Assembly (NCBI GenBank): GCA_002423025.1
Contig: DIUN01000038.1
Coordinates: 7,578-71,577 of the forward strand
Length of the DNA: 64,000 nt
DNA from: Sphingomonadales bacterium UBA6157
Lineage (GTDB): Bacteria; Pseudomonadota; Alphaproteobacteria; Sphingomonadales; Sphingomonadaceae
Direction: 5' to 3'
Numbering within the stretch: the stretch's first letter is position 1; each line of letters begins with the position of its first letter. The notes under the pieces were generated by a model. The model was not told the origin of the DNA. It saw only the letters and a program-made list of their open reading frames with translations, and made no database searches. Both the position numbers and the translations under genes were made by a program. This document shows, piece after piece, positions 16,978-28,941 of the stretch.

Positions 16978-18462
16978 TCAATGCGGCACCGCGCCGATCT
17001 CGAACCCGGTCTTGTCGTGCAGCGCAAACTTGTCGACGATATCGGCACTGGCCTGGTTATAGCCGGTCAGCTCGACCTCGCGCCCTTCGCGCCGCAGCCG
17101 CGCCACGATCTTGTCGAGCGCTGCCACGGATGAAATGTCCCAGAAATGCGCGGCTTTCATGTCGATGCGCACGGTCGTTGCCGGCTCCTCGGCCTGGAAG
17201 GCGCGGGTGAAGCGGTCAACCGAGGCAAAGAATATCTGCCCGGAAACGCGATACGTCGCCGTTGCGCCATCGGCCGAGACAGTGCGTTCCACCGCGAACA
17301 TCCGCTGCACCTTGCCGGCAAAGAAAATGCCGGACAGCAGCACGCCGGCCAGAACCCCCTGCGCCAGATCATGCGTGACCACGACCACGGTGACGGTCGT
17401 CAGCATGACAGCCGATGATGGCCAGGGATGGCGCCGCAGGTTGGGAATCGAATTCCAGCTGAAGGTGCCAATCGACACCATGATCATCACCGCGACCAGC
17501 GCCGGCATCGGCACGCGCCCGACGAACGGCCCGAGCACGGCGAGCAGGAACAGCAGGAACGCGCCCGCCACGAAGGTGGAAAGCCGCCCCCGACCACCGG
17601 AGGTGACGTTGATGACGGACTGGCCGATCATCGCGCAGCCGCCCATGCCGCCAACCAGCGCGGAAGCCATGTTGGCGATGCCCTGCCCGCCGCATTCCCG
17701 GCGCTTGTTGCTGTCGGTATCGGTCATGTCGTCAACGATCTGCGCGGTGAGCAGGGATTCGAGCAGGCCGACGGCGGCCATCGTCAGCGAATAGGGCAGG
17801 ATGATCTGCAAGGTCGCCAGAGTCAGCGGCACATCGGGCAGCACCAGCGATGGCAGGCCCTCGGGCAGCTTGCCCATGTCACCGACGGTATTGACCGGAA
17901 AGCCGAAGGCAAGGCTCGCACCCGTCAGGACGAGGATCGCCACGAGCGGCGACGGCACGGCGCGGGTCAGCCGCGGGAAGCCGTAGATGATGGCGAGGCC
18001 GGCGGCGACCATCGCATAGGCCTGCCATGTCACATTCGTCAGCTGTGGCAGCTGCGCCATGAAGATCAGGATCGCCAGGGCGTTGACGAAGCCGGTGATC
18101 ACCGAGCGCGAGACGAACTGCATGAGCAGATCGAGCCGCAACAGCCCGGCGACGATCTGGAAGATGCCCATCAGGATGGTCGCGGCAAACAGATATTCCA
18201 CGCCATGGTCGCGCACCAGCGGCACCACCAGAACCGCAACGGCGGCGGTGGCGGCTGAGATCATGCCGGGGCGCCCGCCGGTGAAGGAAATGATGATCGC
18301 GATGGCGACCGAGGCATACAGGCCGACACGGGGATCGACCCCGGCGATGATCGAGAAGCCGATGGCCTCGGGAATCAGCGCCAGCGCGACGACGATGCCG
18401 GCGAGCACATCGGCACGCGGGTTTGAGAGCCAGTCGCGGTGAAGCGAGGCGGAGAATGTCAT
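16978..18462 (-). CDS. SulP-family inorganic anion transporter with STAS domain
   Basis: A 494-residue inner-membrane protein. The transmembrane core begins near residue 15 with [20 protein letters not shown], the SulP signature, and contains about 12-14 hydrophobic segments up to residue 385. The C-terminal 100 residues form a short STAS domain ([22 protein letters not shown]). Family members move sulfate, bicarbonate, molybdate or dicarboxylates; the ion cannot be told from sequence. The sulfate assimilation genes at 34-38 kb make sulfate possible, but there is no operon link. Divergent from the acylase gene with a 206-base gap. Confidence 0.9.
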   Translation of the reverse strand: MTFSASLHRDWLSNPRADVLAGIVVALALIPEAIGFSIIAGVDPRVGLYASVAIAIIISFTGGRPGMISAATAAVAVLVVPLVRDHGVEYLFAATILMGIFQIVAGLLRLDLLMQFVSRSVITGFVNALAILIFMAQLPQLTNVTWQAYAMVAAGLAIIYGFPRLTRAVPSPLVAILVLTGASLAFGFPVNTVGDMGKLPEGLPSLVLPDVPLTLATLQIILPYSLTMAAVGLLESLLTAQIVDDMTDTDSNKRRECGGQGIANMASALVGGMGGCAMIGQSVINVTSGGRGRLSTFVAGAFLLFLLAVLGPFVGRVPMPALVAVMIMVSIGTFSWNSIPNLRRHPWPSSAVMLTTVTVVVVTHDLAQGVLAGVLLSGIFFAGKVQRMFAVERTVSADGATATYRVSGQIFFASVDRFTRAFQAEEPATTVRIDMKAAHFWDISSVAALDKIVARLRREGREVELTGYNQASADIVDKFALHDKTGFEIGAVPH

Positions 18463-18668
18463 GAAGGGGTCCAGGGTCTTACAGCGACCAAGAAATGGTC
18501 GGATTGTCCCGGGGATCGGCGCCGGGTTGAGCCACCTGCAAGATCAGGTCCGTCGAATGCCCGTTATGGCAAAGCGCTGCCAGCGCCGCAAGCGCTGCAG
18601 AACGGCAGCCGAAAACCTGTGAAAAGGAGAGCCTTGCCGATTCCGCAAGCAGCGGCCAAAGTTTGCGG

Positions 18669-20861
18669 ATGATCCGCACCCTCTCCCTCGCCCTGCTCCT
18701 CTCCACCGCGCTTGCCGCCCCGGCGCTGGCGGCGCCCAGCCCGCAGGAGCTGGCCGGCTGGAAGAAGCAGGCCGCCCGCGTCACCATCACCCGCGATGAT
18801 TTCGGCATCGCGCATGTGCGCGGCAAGACCGACGCCGATGCGGTGTTCGGCATGATGTTCGCGCAGGGCGAGGATGACTTCAACCGGGTGGAGACCAACT
18901 TCATCAACGCCCAGGGCCGGCTGGCCGAAGCCGAGGGCGAGAAGGCGATCTGGCAGGACCTGCGGATGAAGCTGTTCATCCAGCCCGAGGCGCTCAAGGC
19001 GGATTATGCCGCCAGCCCGGCCTGGCTGAAGGCGCTGATGAACGCCTGGGCCGATGGCCTCAACTATTATCTCGCCACCCATCCGCAGGTGAAGCCGCGC
19101 GTCATCACCCGCTTCGAGCCATGGATGGCGCTGAGCTTTTCGGAAGGCAGCATCGGCGGCGATATCGAGAGCATCTCGCTGGGCCAGCTCGAGCGCTTTT
19201 ATGGCGGCAAGGGCACCATGGTGGCGGCGCTGACGCCGGAGGAGCGCGGCATCGTGCCGGTGGAGCCCGCCGGCTCGAACGGCTTTGCCATCGCGCCCGC
19301 CAACACGAAAAACGGCAAGGCACTGCTTGTCATCAACCCGCACACCAGCTTCTTCTTCCGCTCCGAGGCGCAGGTGACCTCGGGCGAGGGGCTGAACGTT
19401 TATGGCGCCAGCACCTGGGGGCAGTTCTTTACCTACCAGGGCTTCAATTCCAAGGCCGGCTGGATGCACACCTCCAGCGGCGTGGACGTGATCGACGAGT
19501 TCGCGGTGACGGTGGAGACGCGCAACGGCGTGCCGGGCCACAGCTTTGGCGGCAACTGGGAGCCGCTGCAAAAGACCGACATCACCATCCCCTACCGCAC
19601 CGCCGCCGGCGGCATGGCGAACCGCACCATCACCACCTTCCGCACCCGCCATGGGCCAGTGGTGCGCTCCGAGGGCGGCCAGTGGATTGCCGTGGCGCTG
19701 ATGCACAAGCCGCTGGCGGCGCTGCAGCAGAGCTGGCTGCGCACCAAGACCAGCGACCTCGCCAGCTACCTGAAGGTGGCCGAGCTGAAGGCCAACTCCT
19801 CCAACGCCACGCTGTTTGCCAGCCACAAGGGCGAGATCGCCTATCTGCACCCGCAGTTCGTGCCGGTGCGCGATGCGCGCTTCGATTACACGCGGCCGGT
19901 GGATGGCAGCGACCCGGCGACGGCCTGGAAGGGCGAGCACAAGGTTTCCGAGCTGCCCAACGTGCTCAACCCGAAATCCGGCTGGGCGATGAACACCAAC
20001 AACTGGCCATGGACGGCGGCAGGCGCGGACAGCCCAAGGCAGGCGGACTATCCGGCCTATATGGACAGCGCCGGGGAGAATCCGCGCGGACCGAACGCCG
20101 TGCGGGTGCTGACAGCGCGCAAGGACTTCACGCCCGAAACGCTGCTCGAAGCGGCGTATGACCCGTATCTGCCGGCCTTTGCCGAACTGGTCCCGACCCT
20201 TCTGGCAGCCTATGACAGGCTGCCGGCAGGCGATGCGCGCAAGGCCGGGCTGGCCGGGCCGATCGCGGCGCTGCGCGGCTGGGATTTCCGCTCGGGCGAG
20301 GATTCGGTGCCGGCGGCGCTGGCGACGCGCTGGGGCGATGCACTGATGGCCAAGTTCGGCGAGGCGGCGCGGGCCAACCGCGAGCCGCTGGTGCCTTACC
20401 TGATGACCGCGCCGGCAGACACGGCGCGGCTGGCGGCGCTGACCGAGGCGGCGGACACGCTGGCGCGAGACTTCGGCACCTGGGAGACGCCGTTCGGCAA
20501 GATCAACCGCTACCAGCGCATCAATGGTGACTTGGTGCAGCCGTTCAGCGATGACAAGCCGAGCATTCCCGTGGGCTTCTCGTCAGCGACATGGGGCAGC
20601 CTGGCCTCCTTCGGGGTGCGCGGCGTGCGGACCACCAAGGCGGGCTATGGCAGCTATGGCAACAGCTTTGTCGCGGTGGTGGAATTCGGCCCGAGTGTGA
20701 ACGCCCGGGCGATTTCCGCCGGTGGCCAGAGCGGCGACCCGGCCTCACCGCACTTCGGCGACCAGGCGCAGCGTTATGCCAGCCACGATTTCCGCAGCGT
20801 GTACTTCACGCCAGAGGCGCTGAAGGGACACACCGAGCGGGTGTACCGCCCGGGGGAGTAA
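18669..20861 (+). CDS. Penicillin-acylase-family Ntn hydrolase, exported
   Basis: A 730-residue periplasmic enzyme made as a precursor. The signal peptide is MIRTLSLALLLSTALAAPAL with likely cleavage after ALA. The small-subunit region is followed by GSNGFAIAP, where Ser203 should become the N-terminal nucleophile after self-cleavage. The family includes penicillin acylases, acyl-homoserine-lactone acylases and aculeacin-type acylases; the hydrophobic acyl substrate cannot be specified. The ATG at 18669 is chosen over an in-frame TTG at 18663 because it begins the signal peptide. It converges with the M28 peptidase gene, stop codons 1 base apart. Confidence 0.88.
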   Translation: MIRTLSLALLLSTALAAPALAAPSPQELAGWKKQAARVTITRDDFGIAHVRGKTDADAVFGMMFAQGEDDFNRVETNFINAQGRLAEAEGEKAIWQDLRMKLFIQPEALKADYAASPAWLKALMNAWADGLNYYLATHPQVKPRVITRFEPWMALSFSEGSIGGDIESISLGQLERFYGGKGTMVAALTPEERGIVPVEPAGSNGFAIAPANTKNGKALLVINPHTSFFFRSEAQVTSGEGLNVYGASTWGQFFTYQGFNSKAGWMHTSSGVDVIDEFAVTVETRNGVPGHSFGGNWEPLQKTDITIPYRTAAGGMANRTITTFRTRHGPVVRSEGGQWIAVALMHKPLAALQQSWLRTKTSDLASYLKVAELKANSSNATLFASHKGEIAYLHPQFVPVRDARFDYTRPVDGSDPATAWKGEHKVSELPNVLNPKSGWAMNTNNWPWTAAGADSPRQADYPAYMDSAGENPRGPNAVRVLTARKDFTPETLLEAAYDPYLPAFAELVPTLLAAYDRLPAGDARKAGLAGPIAALRGWDFRSGEDSVPAALATRWGDALMAKFGEAARANREPLVPYLMTAPADTARLAALTEAADTLARDFGTWETPFGKINRYQRINGDLVQPFSDDKPSIPVGFSSATWGSLASFGVRGVRTTKAGYGSYGNSFVAVVEFGPSVNARAISAGGQSGDPASPHFGDQAQRYASHDFRSVYFTPEALKGHTERVYRPGE

Positions 20862-20862
20862 C

Positions 20863-22377
20863 TCAGCGGCCCGGTGGCGGCGGGGTCATCCGCGGCGCGT
20901 CCGGGGCCTGCGCCACGGCTTCCACCAGCTTTGCCGCAAACCGGTTGAAATCCCGCGCGGCGGTGCCGTCAAAGGGCTGGTCGGCATCGTCCTGCGGGCG
21001 GTGGTAGCGGGTGTTGACCCAGTTGCGGTAGATCGCCTCGTCCTGGCTGCGCGGCACGAAGCCGAACATGAAGGCGGTGGCGGGGATGCCGGCCTCCAGG
21101 AACGGCCAATGATCGGTGCGGCGGTTCATGCCGCGCTCGGGCTCGCGATCGCCATGGATGCTGATCTTGAGGCTGGCGCCGACGGCCTGCACCGTGGTGG
21201 CGAGGCTGGAATCCTCCATGCCGAGCATGGTGAGGCTGCGCAGCGGGAACAGCGGCCGGATGCCATCGAGATTGATGTTGGCCGCTAGGCTGGCGCGCGG
21301 CACGGTGGGAGCGCGCAGGAACGCCCGGGCGCCGAGCAGGCCCTTCTCCTCGCCGGTGAACACCGCGAACAGCACCGGCCGGGCAAAGCCCTTGCCGCGC
21401 CGCGCCTCGGCGACCTGGATGAGGGTGGCGACATAGGCGGCATCGTCAAAGGTGCCGTTGTAGAGGCTGTCACCCTTCACCGCCTCGCCTTCGCCATAGC
21501 CATCGAGATGCGCGGAGAGCACGACGATTTCCGCCGCGCGCTTCGGGTCGGTGCCGGGCAGCAGCGCCAGCACATTGTCCCCGGCCAGCTTCCGCTGCGA
21601 GGTGGTGAAGCGGGCGGAGAGCCGGGCCGGCAGATCGAACGCCGGCAGCGGCCGGCCCTTGCCGCCATCGGTGAGCAGCGCGGCGCCAAGGTGGCCGCTG
21701 CCGGCGATGAGCGCCTCGAACGAAGCCGCGCTCAGGCGCATCAGCGGGATGGTGGCGGGCGGCAGCGGCGCCTCTGCGGCGCGCAGGCTGCGGGCATAGG
21801 CCTCGGGCCAGCGCGGCGGCTCGACGGTGAAGCCCATGTCATCGACATTGAGCAGCCCGACGGCGCCGGCGGCGGTGGCAGCGGCCAGGCGCTCCCCGGC
21901 CATCGGCAGCCCGGCGCGGCGGTTGCCGAAGCACACCGCAATCTTGCCGCGCACATCGCCAAGCTCGGCGGGGCTGCAATAGCCGCCAAAGCGCATGCCG
22001 GCCTCAAGGCTCGGCGGCAGCGCGGCATCGGGGCGGACGGAAATTTCGTGGAGGAAGCGCAGCGGCTGCGGCGCGGCGCCCGGCGGCAGGATGGCGAAGC
22101 TGGTGCCCGCCGACTCCACCTTCACCTCGCGCAGCGCCACGCGCTGGGTGAAGCCGCCGGCCTCGCCCGCCGGCTGCAGCTTTGCGGCGCGGAAACGCTC
22201 GACGACATGCGCAACGGCGGCGGCATGGCCGGAGGAGCCAGTGTCCCGGCCCTGCATCGCATCGCTGGAGAGGAAGCTGGTGGTGGCCCACCAGGCGCGG
22301 GTCGGCCCGTCCATCTTGGGCGGCGCGGCGAGCGCAGGAGCAGCGAGGAGCAGGAGAGTGAGAGCGGCGCTTTTCAT
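20863..22377 (-). CDS. M28-family zinc aminopeptidase, exported
   Basis: A 504-residue secreted metallopeptidase. Signal peptide MKSAALTLLLLAAPALAA; a protease-associated (PA) insert around residues 110-240; then zinc ligands in LSAHLDGYG (His, Asp), NGTFDDAA (Asp), FTGEEKGLLGA (Glu-Glu), NINLDG (Asp) and YHRPQDD (His). This is the complete two-zinc set of M28 aminopeptidases. Substrate preference is not known. Ends 2 bases from the acylase stop on the opposite strand; starts 38 bases after the HPr gene stop, so it may be transcribed with the PTS block. Confidence 0.9.
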   Translation of the reverse strand: MKSAALTLLLLAAPALAAPPKMDGPTRAWWATTSFLSSDAMQGRDTGSSGHAAAVAHVVERFRAAKLQPAGEAGGFTQRVALREVKVESAGTSFAILPPGAAPQPLRFLHEISVRPDAALPPSLEAGMRFGGYCSPAELGDVRGKIAVCFGNRRAGLPMAGERLAAATAAGAVGLLNVDDMGFTVEPPRWPEAYARSLRAAEAPLPPATIPLMRLSAASFEALIAGSGHLGAALLTDGGKGRPLPAFDLPARLSARFTTSQRKLAGDNVLALLPGTDPKRAAEIVVLSAHLDGYGEGEAVKGDSLYNGTFDDAAYVATLIQVAEARRGKGFARPVLFAVFTGEEKGLLGARAFLRAPTVPRASLAANINLDGIRPLFPLRSLTMLGMEDSSLATTVQAVGASLKISIHGDREPERGMNRRTDHWPFLEAGIPATAFMFGFVPRSQDEAIYRNWVNTRYHRPQDDADQPFDGTAARDFNRFAAKLVEAVAQAPDAPRMTPPPPGR

Positions 22378-22414
22378 GCCCGCAGCAGAGCGTAGCGCAG
22401 CCGCGCTGGCAAGC

Positions 22415-22705
22415 TCAGTCTTCGCCGAACTTGTCCATCACCAGCCCGACAAGCTTGCACACCGCCGCTTCGGCCTCGGGGCCTTTGGCGGAAATCTCGA
22501 TCTCGTCGCCCAAAGCAGCTGCGAGCATCATCAGGCCCATGATCGAGGTGCCGGTCACGCTGCCGCCATCATGGCTGACGGTCACTTCGGCATCGAAGCC
22601 GCTGGCCAGGGTGACGAACTTGGCGCTGGCGCGGGCGTGCAGCCCCCGCTTGTTGATGATCTCGACCTTCACCGGCCCCACGACAGACACCGGCGCGTCG
22701 CTCAA
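22415..22705 (-). CDS. ptsH: Phosphocarrier protein HPr
   Basis: A 96-residue phosphotransfer protein. His23 in RGLHARAS is the site phosphorylated by enzyme I, and Ser54 in TGTSIMGLMML is the site used by HPr kinase. The upstream EIIA gene overlaps its start by 4 bases, and an HprK domain is encoded two genes upstream, so regulatory serine phosphorylation of this HPr is expected. No EIIB/EIIC sugar permease is encoded nearby, which in alphaproteobacteria points to a regulatory rather than sugar-uptake phosphotransferase chain. Confidence 0.95.
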   Translation of the reverse strand: MSDAPVSVVGPVKVEIINKRGLHARASAKFVTLASGFDAEVTVSHDGGSVTGTSIMGLMMLAAALGDEIEISAKGPEAEAAVCKLVGLVMDKFGED

Positions 22706-23103
22706 GCGGCTTCGCCCAGCATCTTGGAGGCGACGGCGATATATTTGCGCCCGGCCTCCTGCGCCGCCGCCACGGCATCGGCGACATTCATGGTCTTGCG
22801 GACGCTGGCCAGCTTGATGAGCATCGGAAGGTTGACCCCGGCGATCACCTCGATGCCCGGCCCCATCAGCGAAATGGCGAGATTGGAGGGCGTGCCGCCG
22901 AACATGTCGGTCAGCATGATGACGCCCTGGCCGGCATCGCAGCGCTTGATGGCGGCGGCGATATCGGCGCGGCGCACCTCCATATCGTCATCGGCGGCGA
23001 TGCAGATGGCCTCAACGCGCGGCTGCGGCCCCACGACATGCTCTGTCGCAGCGAGGAATTCCGCGGCCAGATGGCCATGTGTAACGAGAACGAGACCGAT
23101 CAT
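22702..23103 (-). CDS. PTS EIIA component, mannose/fructose (EIIA-Man) type
   Basis: A 133-residue cytoplasmic phosphocarrier with the EIIA-Man opening [11 protein letters not shown], in which His9 is the phosphoryl acceptor, and [12 protein letters not shown], a conserved loop of the family. It receives phosphate from HPr. No cognate membrane permease is present, so a regulatory role is likely. Its ATG overlaps the stop of the HprK-RapZ gene (ATGA), and its end overlaps ptsH, giving a coupled operon. Confidence 0.93.
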   Translation of the reverse strand: MIGLVLVTHGHLAAEFLAATEHVVGPQPRVEAICIAADDDMEVRRADIAAAIKRCDAGQGVIMLTDMFGGTPSNLAISLMGPGIEVIAGVNLPMLIKLASVRKTMNVADAVAAAQEAGRKYIAVASKMLGEAA

Positions 23104-24494
23104 GCATCGCCCCGTTCGCGCGGCGAGGGGGGTGCTGTCAATATCGCAGCATCATTGCCGTGCTTGCCGACATCACGGTGGGTGAGCAGCGCCGGCCATC
23201 CAGCCTCCGCCAGCCGGGCCTCCAGCGCCCGCGACACCGCCACCGAGCGGTGCCGCCCGCCGGTGCAACCCACGGCAATGGTGAGATAGGCCTTGCCCTC
23301 CCGGCCATAGCCCGGAAGCAGCGTCAGCAGCAGATCGGCAATGCGGTCCACTGCCGGGGCATAGGCCGGATCAGCCATGACATAGGCCGCCACTTCCGGG
23401 TTTTCCCCGGTGAGCGGGCGGAGCCGCACATCCCAGTGCGGATTGGCCAGGAAGCGCATATCGAACACCAGATCGGCATTGCGCGGCAGGCCATGGGCAA
23501 AGCCGAAGGACTGGATGGTGACGGTGAGCGGGTGGCGCCCGCCGCGGCCCAGCCGCTCGGAGATGCGGCGGCGCAGATCCGTGGCGGAAAGATCGGTGGT
23601 GTCGATCACCATGTCCGCCCAGCGCTTCAGCGGCGCTGTCAGCTCGCGCTCACGGCCGATGCCATCGGCGGCCGGGCGGTCTGCCGCCAGCGGGTGGCGG
23701 CGGCGGGTCTCGGAAAAGCGCCGGGCCAGTTCGTCATCGGTGCAATCCAGATACAGCAGCCGGATATCGATGCCGTCATTGCGCAGCGCCCGCAGCCGCT
23801 CGACCAGCGCTTCCGGCTGAAAGGCGCGGGTGCGCGTATCGATGCCAAAGGCCAGCGGCCGCGGCGGCGCATCGTCCTGGCCCTCAGTGGAGGCGAGCAG
23901 CGTTTCCACCAGCCCGAGCGGCAAGTTGTCCACCGCTTCATAGCCCAGGTCTTCCAGCGCCTTGAGCGCTGTCGATTTGCCGGCGCCGGACATGCCGGTG
24001 ACGATCAGCATCGGCAGCATGGAATCGGTGGATGGGGTGGGAGAGGACACAGAGGCTGATGCTACGCCTTCCCCAAGCAGCCGCAAAGCCCGTTCGAGCT
24101 TCAACGGCGCCGATTCGGCCCCGCCTGCCAGCGAAACGCGCGGAACAGAGAGCGTTTCATGGGAAAAACGCCCCGGTTCGGGCAATCTTTCGGGCAAAGG
24201 CGCATCCGGGCCCAGAATATCCACGGCCAGCGCCACGGGCGCGCTGACCGCCGGCTCGGGCACGATGCCGACGCCGCGCACCTCCAGCAGCCCGGCCAGC
24301 ACCGGCGGCGCGCTGGCCCACAGCCGGCCCTCCCGCGCCTCCAGCACCACCCGGTCATCCGCCACCAGCCGCCAGCCGCGATCGATCAGCCGCAGCGCCA
24401 GATCGGACTTGCCGGCGCCCGATGGCCCGAGCAGCAGCACCGCCTGCCCGCCCAGCGCCACAGCCGTGGCATGGATGGTCGGCGGCACGGCCAT
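23100..24494 (-). CDS. In-frame fusion of HPr kinase/phosphorylase (HprK) and RNase adapter RapZ
   Basis: A 464-residue reading frame holding two normally separate proteins. Residues 1-143 are a short alphaproteobacterial HprK: P-loop GPSGAGKS at 23-30 and [12 protein letters not shown] with the acidic residues of the capsid-like box. Residues 159-464 are a full RapZ: second P-loop GMSGAGKS at 167-174 and the C-terminal signature [17 protein letters not shown] 15-residue Ser/Thr/Pro-rich linker joins them with no stop codon. The natural RapZ start (ATG at 24020) has no ribosome binding site, which favours one fused product. A TAG is present at the junction in the shifted frame (GGC GTA GCA), so a single-base indel could have created the fusion. 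The ATG at 24494 follows the chvG stop by 4 bases; a GTG at 24488 is possible. Confidence 0.87.
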   Translation of the reverse strand: MAVPPTIHATAVALGGQAVLLLGPSGAGKSDLALRLIDRGWRLVADDRVVLEAREGRLWASAPPVLAGLLEVRGVGIVPEPAVSAPVALAVDILGPDAPLPERLPEPGRFSHETLSVPRVSLAGGAESAPLKLERALRLLGEGVASASVSSPTPSTDSMLPMLIVTGMSGAGKSTALKALEDLGYEAVDNLPLGLVETLLASTEGQDDAPPRPLAFGIDTRTRAFQPEALVERLRALRNDGIDIRLLYLDCTDDELARRFSETRRRHPLAADRPAADGIGRERELTAPLKRWADMVIDTTDLSATDLRRRISERLGRGGRHPLTVTIQSFGFAHGLPRNADLVFDMRFLANPHWDVRLRPLTGENPEVAAYVMADPAYAPAVDRIADLLLTLLPGYGREGKAYLTIAVGCTGGRHRSVAVSRALEARLAEAGWPALLTHRDVGKHGNDAAILTAPPSPRERGDA

Positions 24495-24498
24495 GGCC

Positions 24499-26112
24499 TC
24501 AGGCCGCCGGCAGTTCGACGATGAAGGCGGCACCCTGCCCCGATTCCGGCGCATCGACGCGGATGCTGCCGCCATGCGCCTCGACGATCGAGGCGGCGAT
24601 GGACAGGCCCAGCCCGGAATGGCGGCCAAAATCCTCGGCCTCGGGGCGCTGCGAATAGAAGCGCTTGAACACATCGGCGCGGTTTTCCGCCGGCACGCCG
24701 GGGCCTTGGTCTTCCACGCTCAGCCGCACCCGGCGCGGCAGCCGCTCGGCGCGCACCCGCACATGGCCAGGGCTCGGAGAAAAGGAGATGGCGTTGTCGA
24801 TGAGGTTGCGCAGCACCTGCGCCAGCCGCACCGGATCCCCCAGCACCTCGGCGCTGGCAGCGTCCGGCGCCTCGAAACTCACTGTCAGCCCCGCCGGCAG
24901 GCCCGAAACATCATAGGCCGAGACCAGCCCGGCGGCGAGGCCGGCGGCATCCACCAGCTCGAAGCGCGAGCGTGACAGCTCGGCATCGAGCCGGCTGGCA
25001 TCGGAGATATCGGTGATCAGCCGGTCGAGCCGCGCCACGTCATCCCGAATCACTTCCAGCAGCCGGGCGCGCAGATCGGGCGCCGCCACCTGCTCCAGCG
25101 TGTCGACGGCGCTGCGCAGCGAGGCCAGCGGGTTCTTCAATTCATGCGCCACATCCGCCGCGAATGCCTCGGTGGCGTCGATCTGGCCGCGCAGCGCAAT
25201 CGACATGTCCGAGATGGCGCGGGCCAGCGCGCCGATTTCGTCCCGCCGCTCGGGCAGGCGTGGCACCACCACCTCCCGCGAGCGGCCAAGCCGCACCCGG
25301 TGCGCCGCTATCGCCAGCATCCGCAGCGGGCGGACGATGGTGCGGGCCAGATAGAGCGAGAGGGACAGCGTTATGGCGGTGACGCCGAGCAGCAGCCAGA
25401 AGCTCGTCAGCCGCTCGGCGCGCAGGATGCGCGTGACATCGGCGGCGCTGTCCGTCAGGTGCACCACGCCTTCGCCGCCCGGCAGCACCGCTGCGGCGCC
25501 GAGCACGAAATTGCCATCCGCAGCGCGGCGCAGCAGCGTCGAGGGCACGCGCGCGCGCTGGGTCTCGCGCACCTCCGGCCATTGGCCGCCGCTGTCCGTC
25601 CGTGCTTCCTCATAGGGCAGGATCGGCCGGGTCGTGCCGACAGCTTCCAGCGCGCGATCGATGAAGCGCGCCGAGCGGCGGCGCCAGCTTTGCGTCTGCG
25701 GATCATCGAGCAGGAACTGCGCCGTGCCGGGCTGGCGCCAATTGTCCGCCAACAGCGCGCCATCAGCCGCGTAGAGCCGCAGCCGGGTGCCGCGTTCGAA
25801 CGTGCGCCGTTCCAGCGCCGGCACACGCTGCTGCGCCGGCAGCTCGCCCGCCAGCGCGGCGATGGTGGCAGCCTGGCGCGCCAGCTCGCCGCTGCGCTCA
25901 TCGAGCAGCCGGGCCCGCACCGTATCGAGATACAGCAGCATGATCGCCAGCACGATGACAGCGACGATGTTGACCGCGAAAATCCGCGCCCGCAGCGAGC
26001 CGAAGCCCAGCCCGCGCCGCCACTCCTGCACCTCGGCCGCCGAGCGCGCCGGCTCGTTGCGGCCGCCATCGGCGGCTTCCTCCGGCGGCGTGCCGCCGGC
26101 GCTATTCCTCAT
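24499..26112 (-). CDS. chvG: Sensor histidine kinase ChvG
   Basis: Membrane sensor kinase of 537 residues, partner of ChvI. TM1 is about 44-62, a periplasmic sensing region runs to about 236, TM2 is 237-257, then HAMP, the dimerisation box [16 protein letters not shown] with phospho-acceptor His323, and the ATPase part ([26 protein letters not shown]). In alphaproteobacteria ChvG/ExoS responds to envelope or acid stress and works with the HprK/PTS branch. The ATG at 26112 overlaps the chvI stop by 11 bases; the longer open frame upstream is only antiphase chvI sequence. Confidence 0.93.
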   Translation of the reverse strand: MRNSAGGTPPEEAADGGRNEPARSAAEVQEWRRGLGFGSLRARIFAVNIVAVIVLAIMLLYLDTVRARLLDERSGELARQAATIAALAGELPAQQRVPALERRTFERGTRLRLYAADGALLADNWRQPGTAQFLLDDPQTQSWRRRSARFIDRALEAVGTTRPILPYEEARTDSGGQWPEVRETQRARVPSTLLRRAADGNFVLGAAAVLPGGEGVVHLTDSAADVTRILRAERLTSFWLLLGVTAITLSLSLYLARTIVRPLRMLAIAAHRVRLGRSREVVVPRLPERRDEIGALARAISDMSIALRGQIDATEAFAADVAHELKNPLASLRSAVDTLEQVAAPDLRARLLEVIRDDVARLDRLITDISDASRLDAELSRSRFELVDAAGLAAGLVSAYDVSGLPAGLTVSFEAPDAASAEVLGDPVRLAQVLRNLIDNAISFSPSPGHVRVRAERLPRRVRLSVEDQGPGVPAENRADVFKRFYSQRPEAEDFGRHSGLGLSIAASIVEAHGGSIRVDAPESGQGAAFIVELPAA

Positions 26113-26839
26113 TGAAGCGGTAGCCGACACCGTAGAGCGTCTCGATTCCCTTGAAATCATGGTCCACGGCGCGGAACTTCTTGCGCAGCCGCTTGATGTG
26201 GCTGTCGATGGTGCGATCATCGACATAGACGTCGTCCTGATAGGCGGCATCCATCAGCTGGTCGCGGGATTTTACAAAGCCCGGCCGCGCCGCCAGCGTC
26301 TCCAGGATCATGAACTCCGTGACGGTGAGCGCCACATCGCCGCGCCGCCCCTCGCCGGCATCCCAGGTGACGCGGTGGCGCGCCGGGTCCATGGTCAGCC
26401 GGCCACGGATGATCGGCTCGGCGGCGGGCTCGCTCGGCTCGGCCTCGGGCGGCGCCTTGCGGTTCGCCACCCGGCGCAGCACGGCGCGAATGCGCTCGAT
26501 GAGCAGGCGCTGGCTGAACGGCTTGCCGATATAATCATCGGCACCCATCGCCAGGCCCAGCGCCTCGTCGATCTCGGTGTCCTTGCTGGTCAGGAAGATC
26601 ACCGGCACTTCGGATTTTTCCCGCAGGCGGCGCAGCACCTCCATGCCATCCATGCGCGGCATCTTGATATCGAGCACGGCCAGATCGGGCGGATTGTCGA
26701 GCAGCGCCTTCAGCGCCGTGTCACCATCGGAATAGAGTCGCACCGTGAAACCCTCGGCCTGGAGCGCGATGGAAACCGATGTGAGAATATTGCGATCATC
26801 ATCAACAAGCGCGATCACGGGGGCGGCGGCGGTATTCAT
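26102..26839 (-). CDS. chvI: Response regulator ChvI, OmpR family
   Basis: A 245-residue two-domain regulator. The receiver domain has the acidic pocket LVDDDRN and the phospho-acceptor Asp57 in [13 protein letters not shown], with Thr (FLTSKD) and Lys (GKPF) completing the active site; the C-terminus is an OmpR-type winged helix ending [10 protein letters not shown]. It is co-transcribed with chvG and divergent from pckA, a gene order conserved across many alphaproteobacteria, and control of pckA is a reasonable guess. ATG 26839 starts at the receiver domain; the upstream extension is not conserved in character. Confidence 0.94.
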   Translation of the reverse strand: MNTAAAPVIALVDDDRNILTSVSIALQAEGFTVRLYSDGDTALKALLDNPPDLAVLDIKMPRMDGMEVLRRLREKSEVPVIFLTSKDTEIDEALGLAMGADDYIGKPFSQRLLIERIRAVLRRVANRKAPPEAEPSEPAAEPIIRGRLTMDPARHRVTWDAGEGRRGDVALTVTEFMILETLAARPGFVKSRDQLMDAAYQDDVYVDDRTIDSHIKRLRKKFRAVDHDFKGIETLYGVGYRFNEE

Positions 26840-27107
26840 GGGCCAAGCTTGTCGCCCCATGTGGCCCGCAAGGCAAGATGCGAGGCTTTGATGGCGCATC
26901 GGCGCGCCTTCCAGCCGATGTGAACGCTAACAATGAAAACGGGCAAAAATCCGCCCTCCGGCCTTATACAACATCGTGACAACAGGAGTTTTGACGAACG
27001 CCGGTCGCTCCGTTATGCGCCACCCCACGGGGAGATCGCGGCTGCAACGACAGCCCATTTTGGCAATGATGGCGGCTACGGGCGCCAGCTTCGGAAGGAT
27101 TTGGCGC

Positions 27108-28730
<1,623 letters not shown>

Positions 28731-28735
28731 GGAAT

Positions 28736-28778
28736 TGCCGGGTTTCTTGCCTTATTTTGGCCTGAAACCCGGCATTTT
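28736..28778 (+). terminator. Rho-independent terminator after pckA
   Basis: TGCCGGGTTTC (28736-28746) pairs perfectly with GAAACCCGGCA (28764-28774), an 11-bp stem followed by TTTT. It begins 6 bases after the pckA stop codon and separates pckA from the TonB receptor gene. Confidence 0.8.
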
Positions 28779-28941
28779 GCCGTAGTTTTGCGCCATTTGT
28801 CGCAGAAATCGGCACTGTATGTGCCTTTGACACAACACCGTAACAAATAAGGCGATTGAAATAACATTTCCTGCCCCGCGAGGGTTCTTTCTAACATCGC
28901 CATCGCTTAAGGCGTCCCTCATCACATTCGAGGGATCCACC

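Noticed and set aside
24495..24674. 60-residue N-terminal extension of the HprK-RapZ frame
   Set aside because: It is out-of-frame chvG coding sequence, Ser/Arg/Pro-rich, and HprK homology starts at 24494.
26976..27107. N-terminal extension of PEP carboxykinase to 26976
   Set aside because: A GTG with a well-placed GGAAGGA at 27108 gives the normal family length; the extension has no similarity.
28827..28850. TTGACA at 28827-28832 as -35 of the TonB receptor promoter
   Set aside because: No acceptable -10 hexamer lies 16-18 bases downstream.
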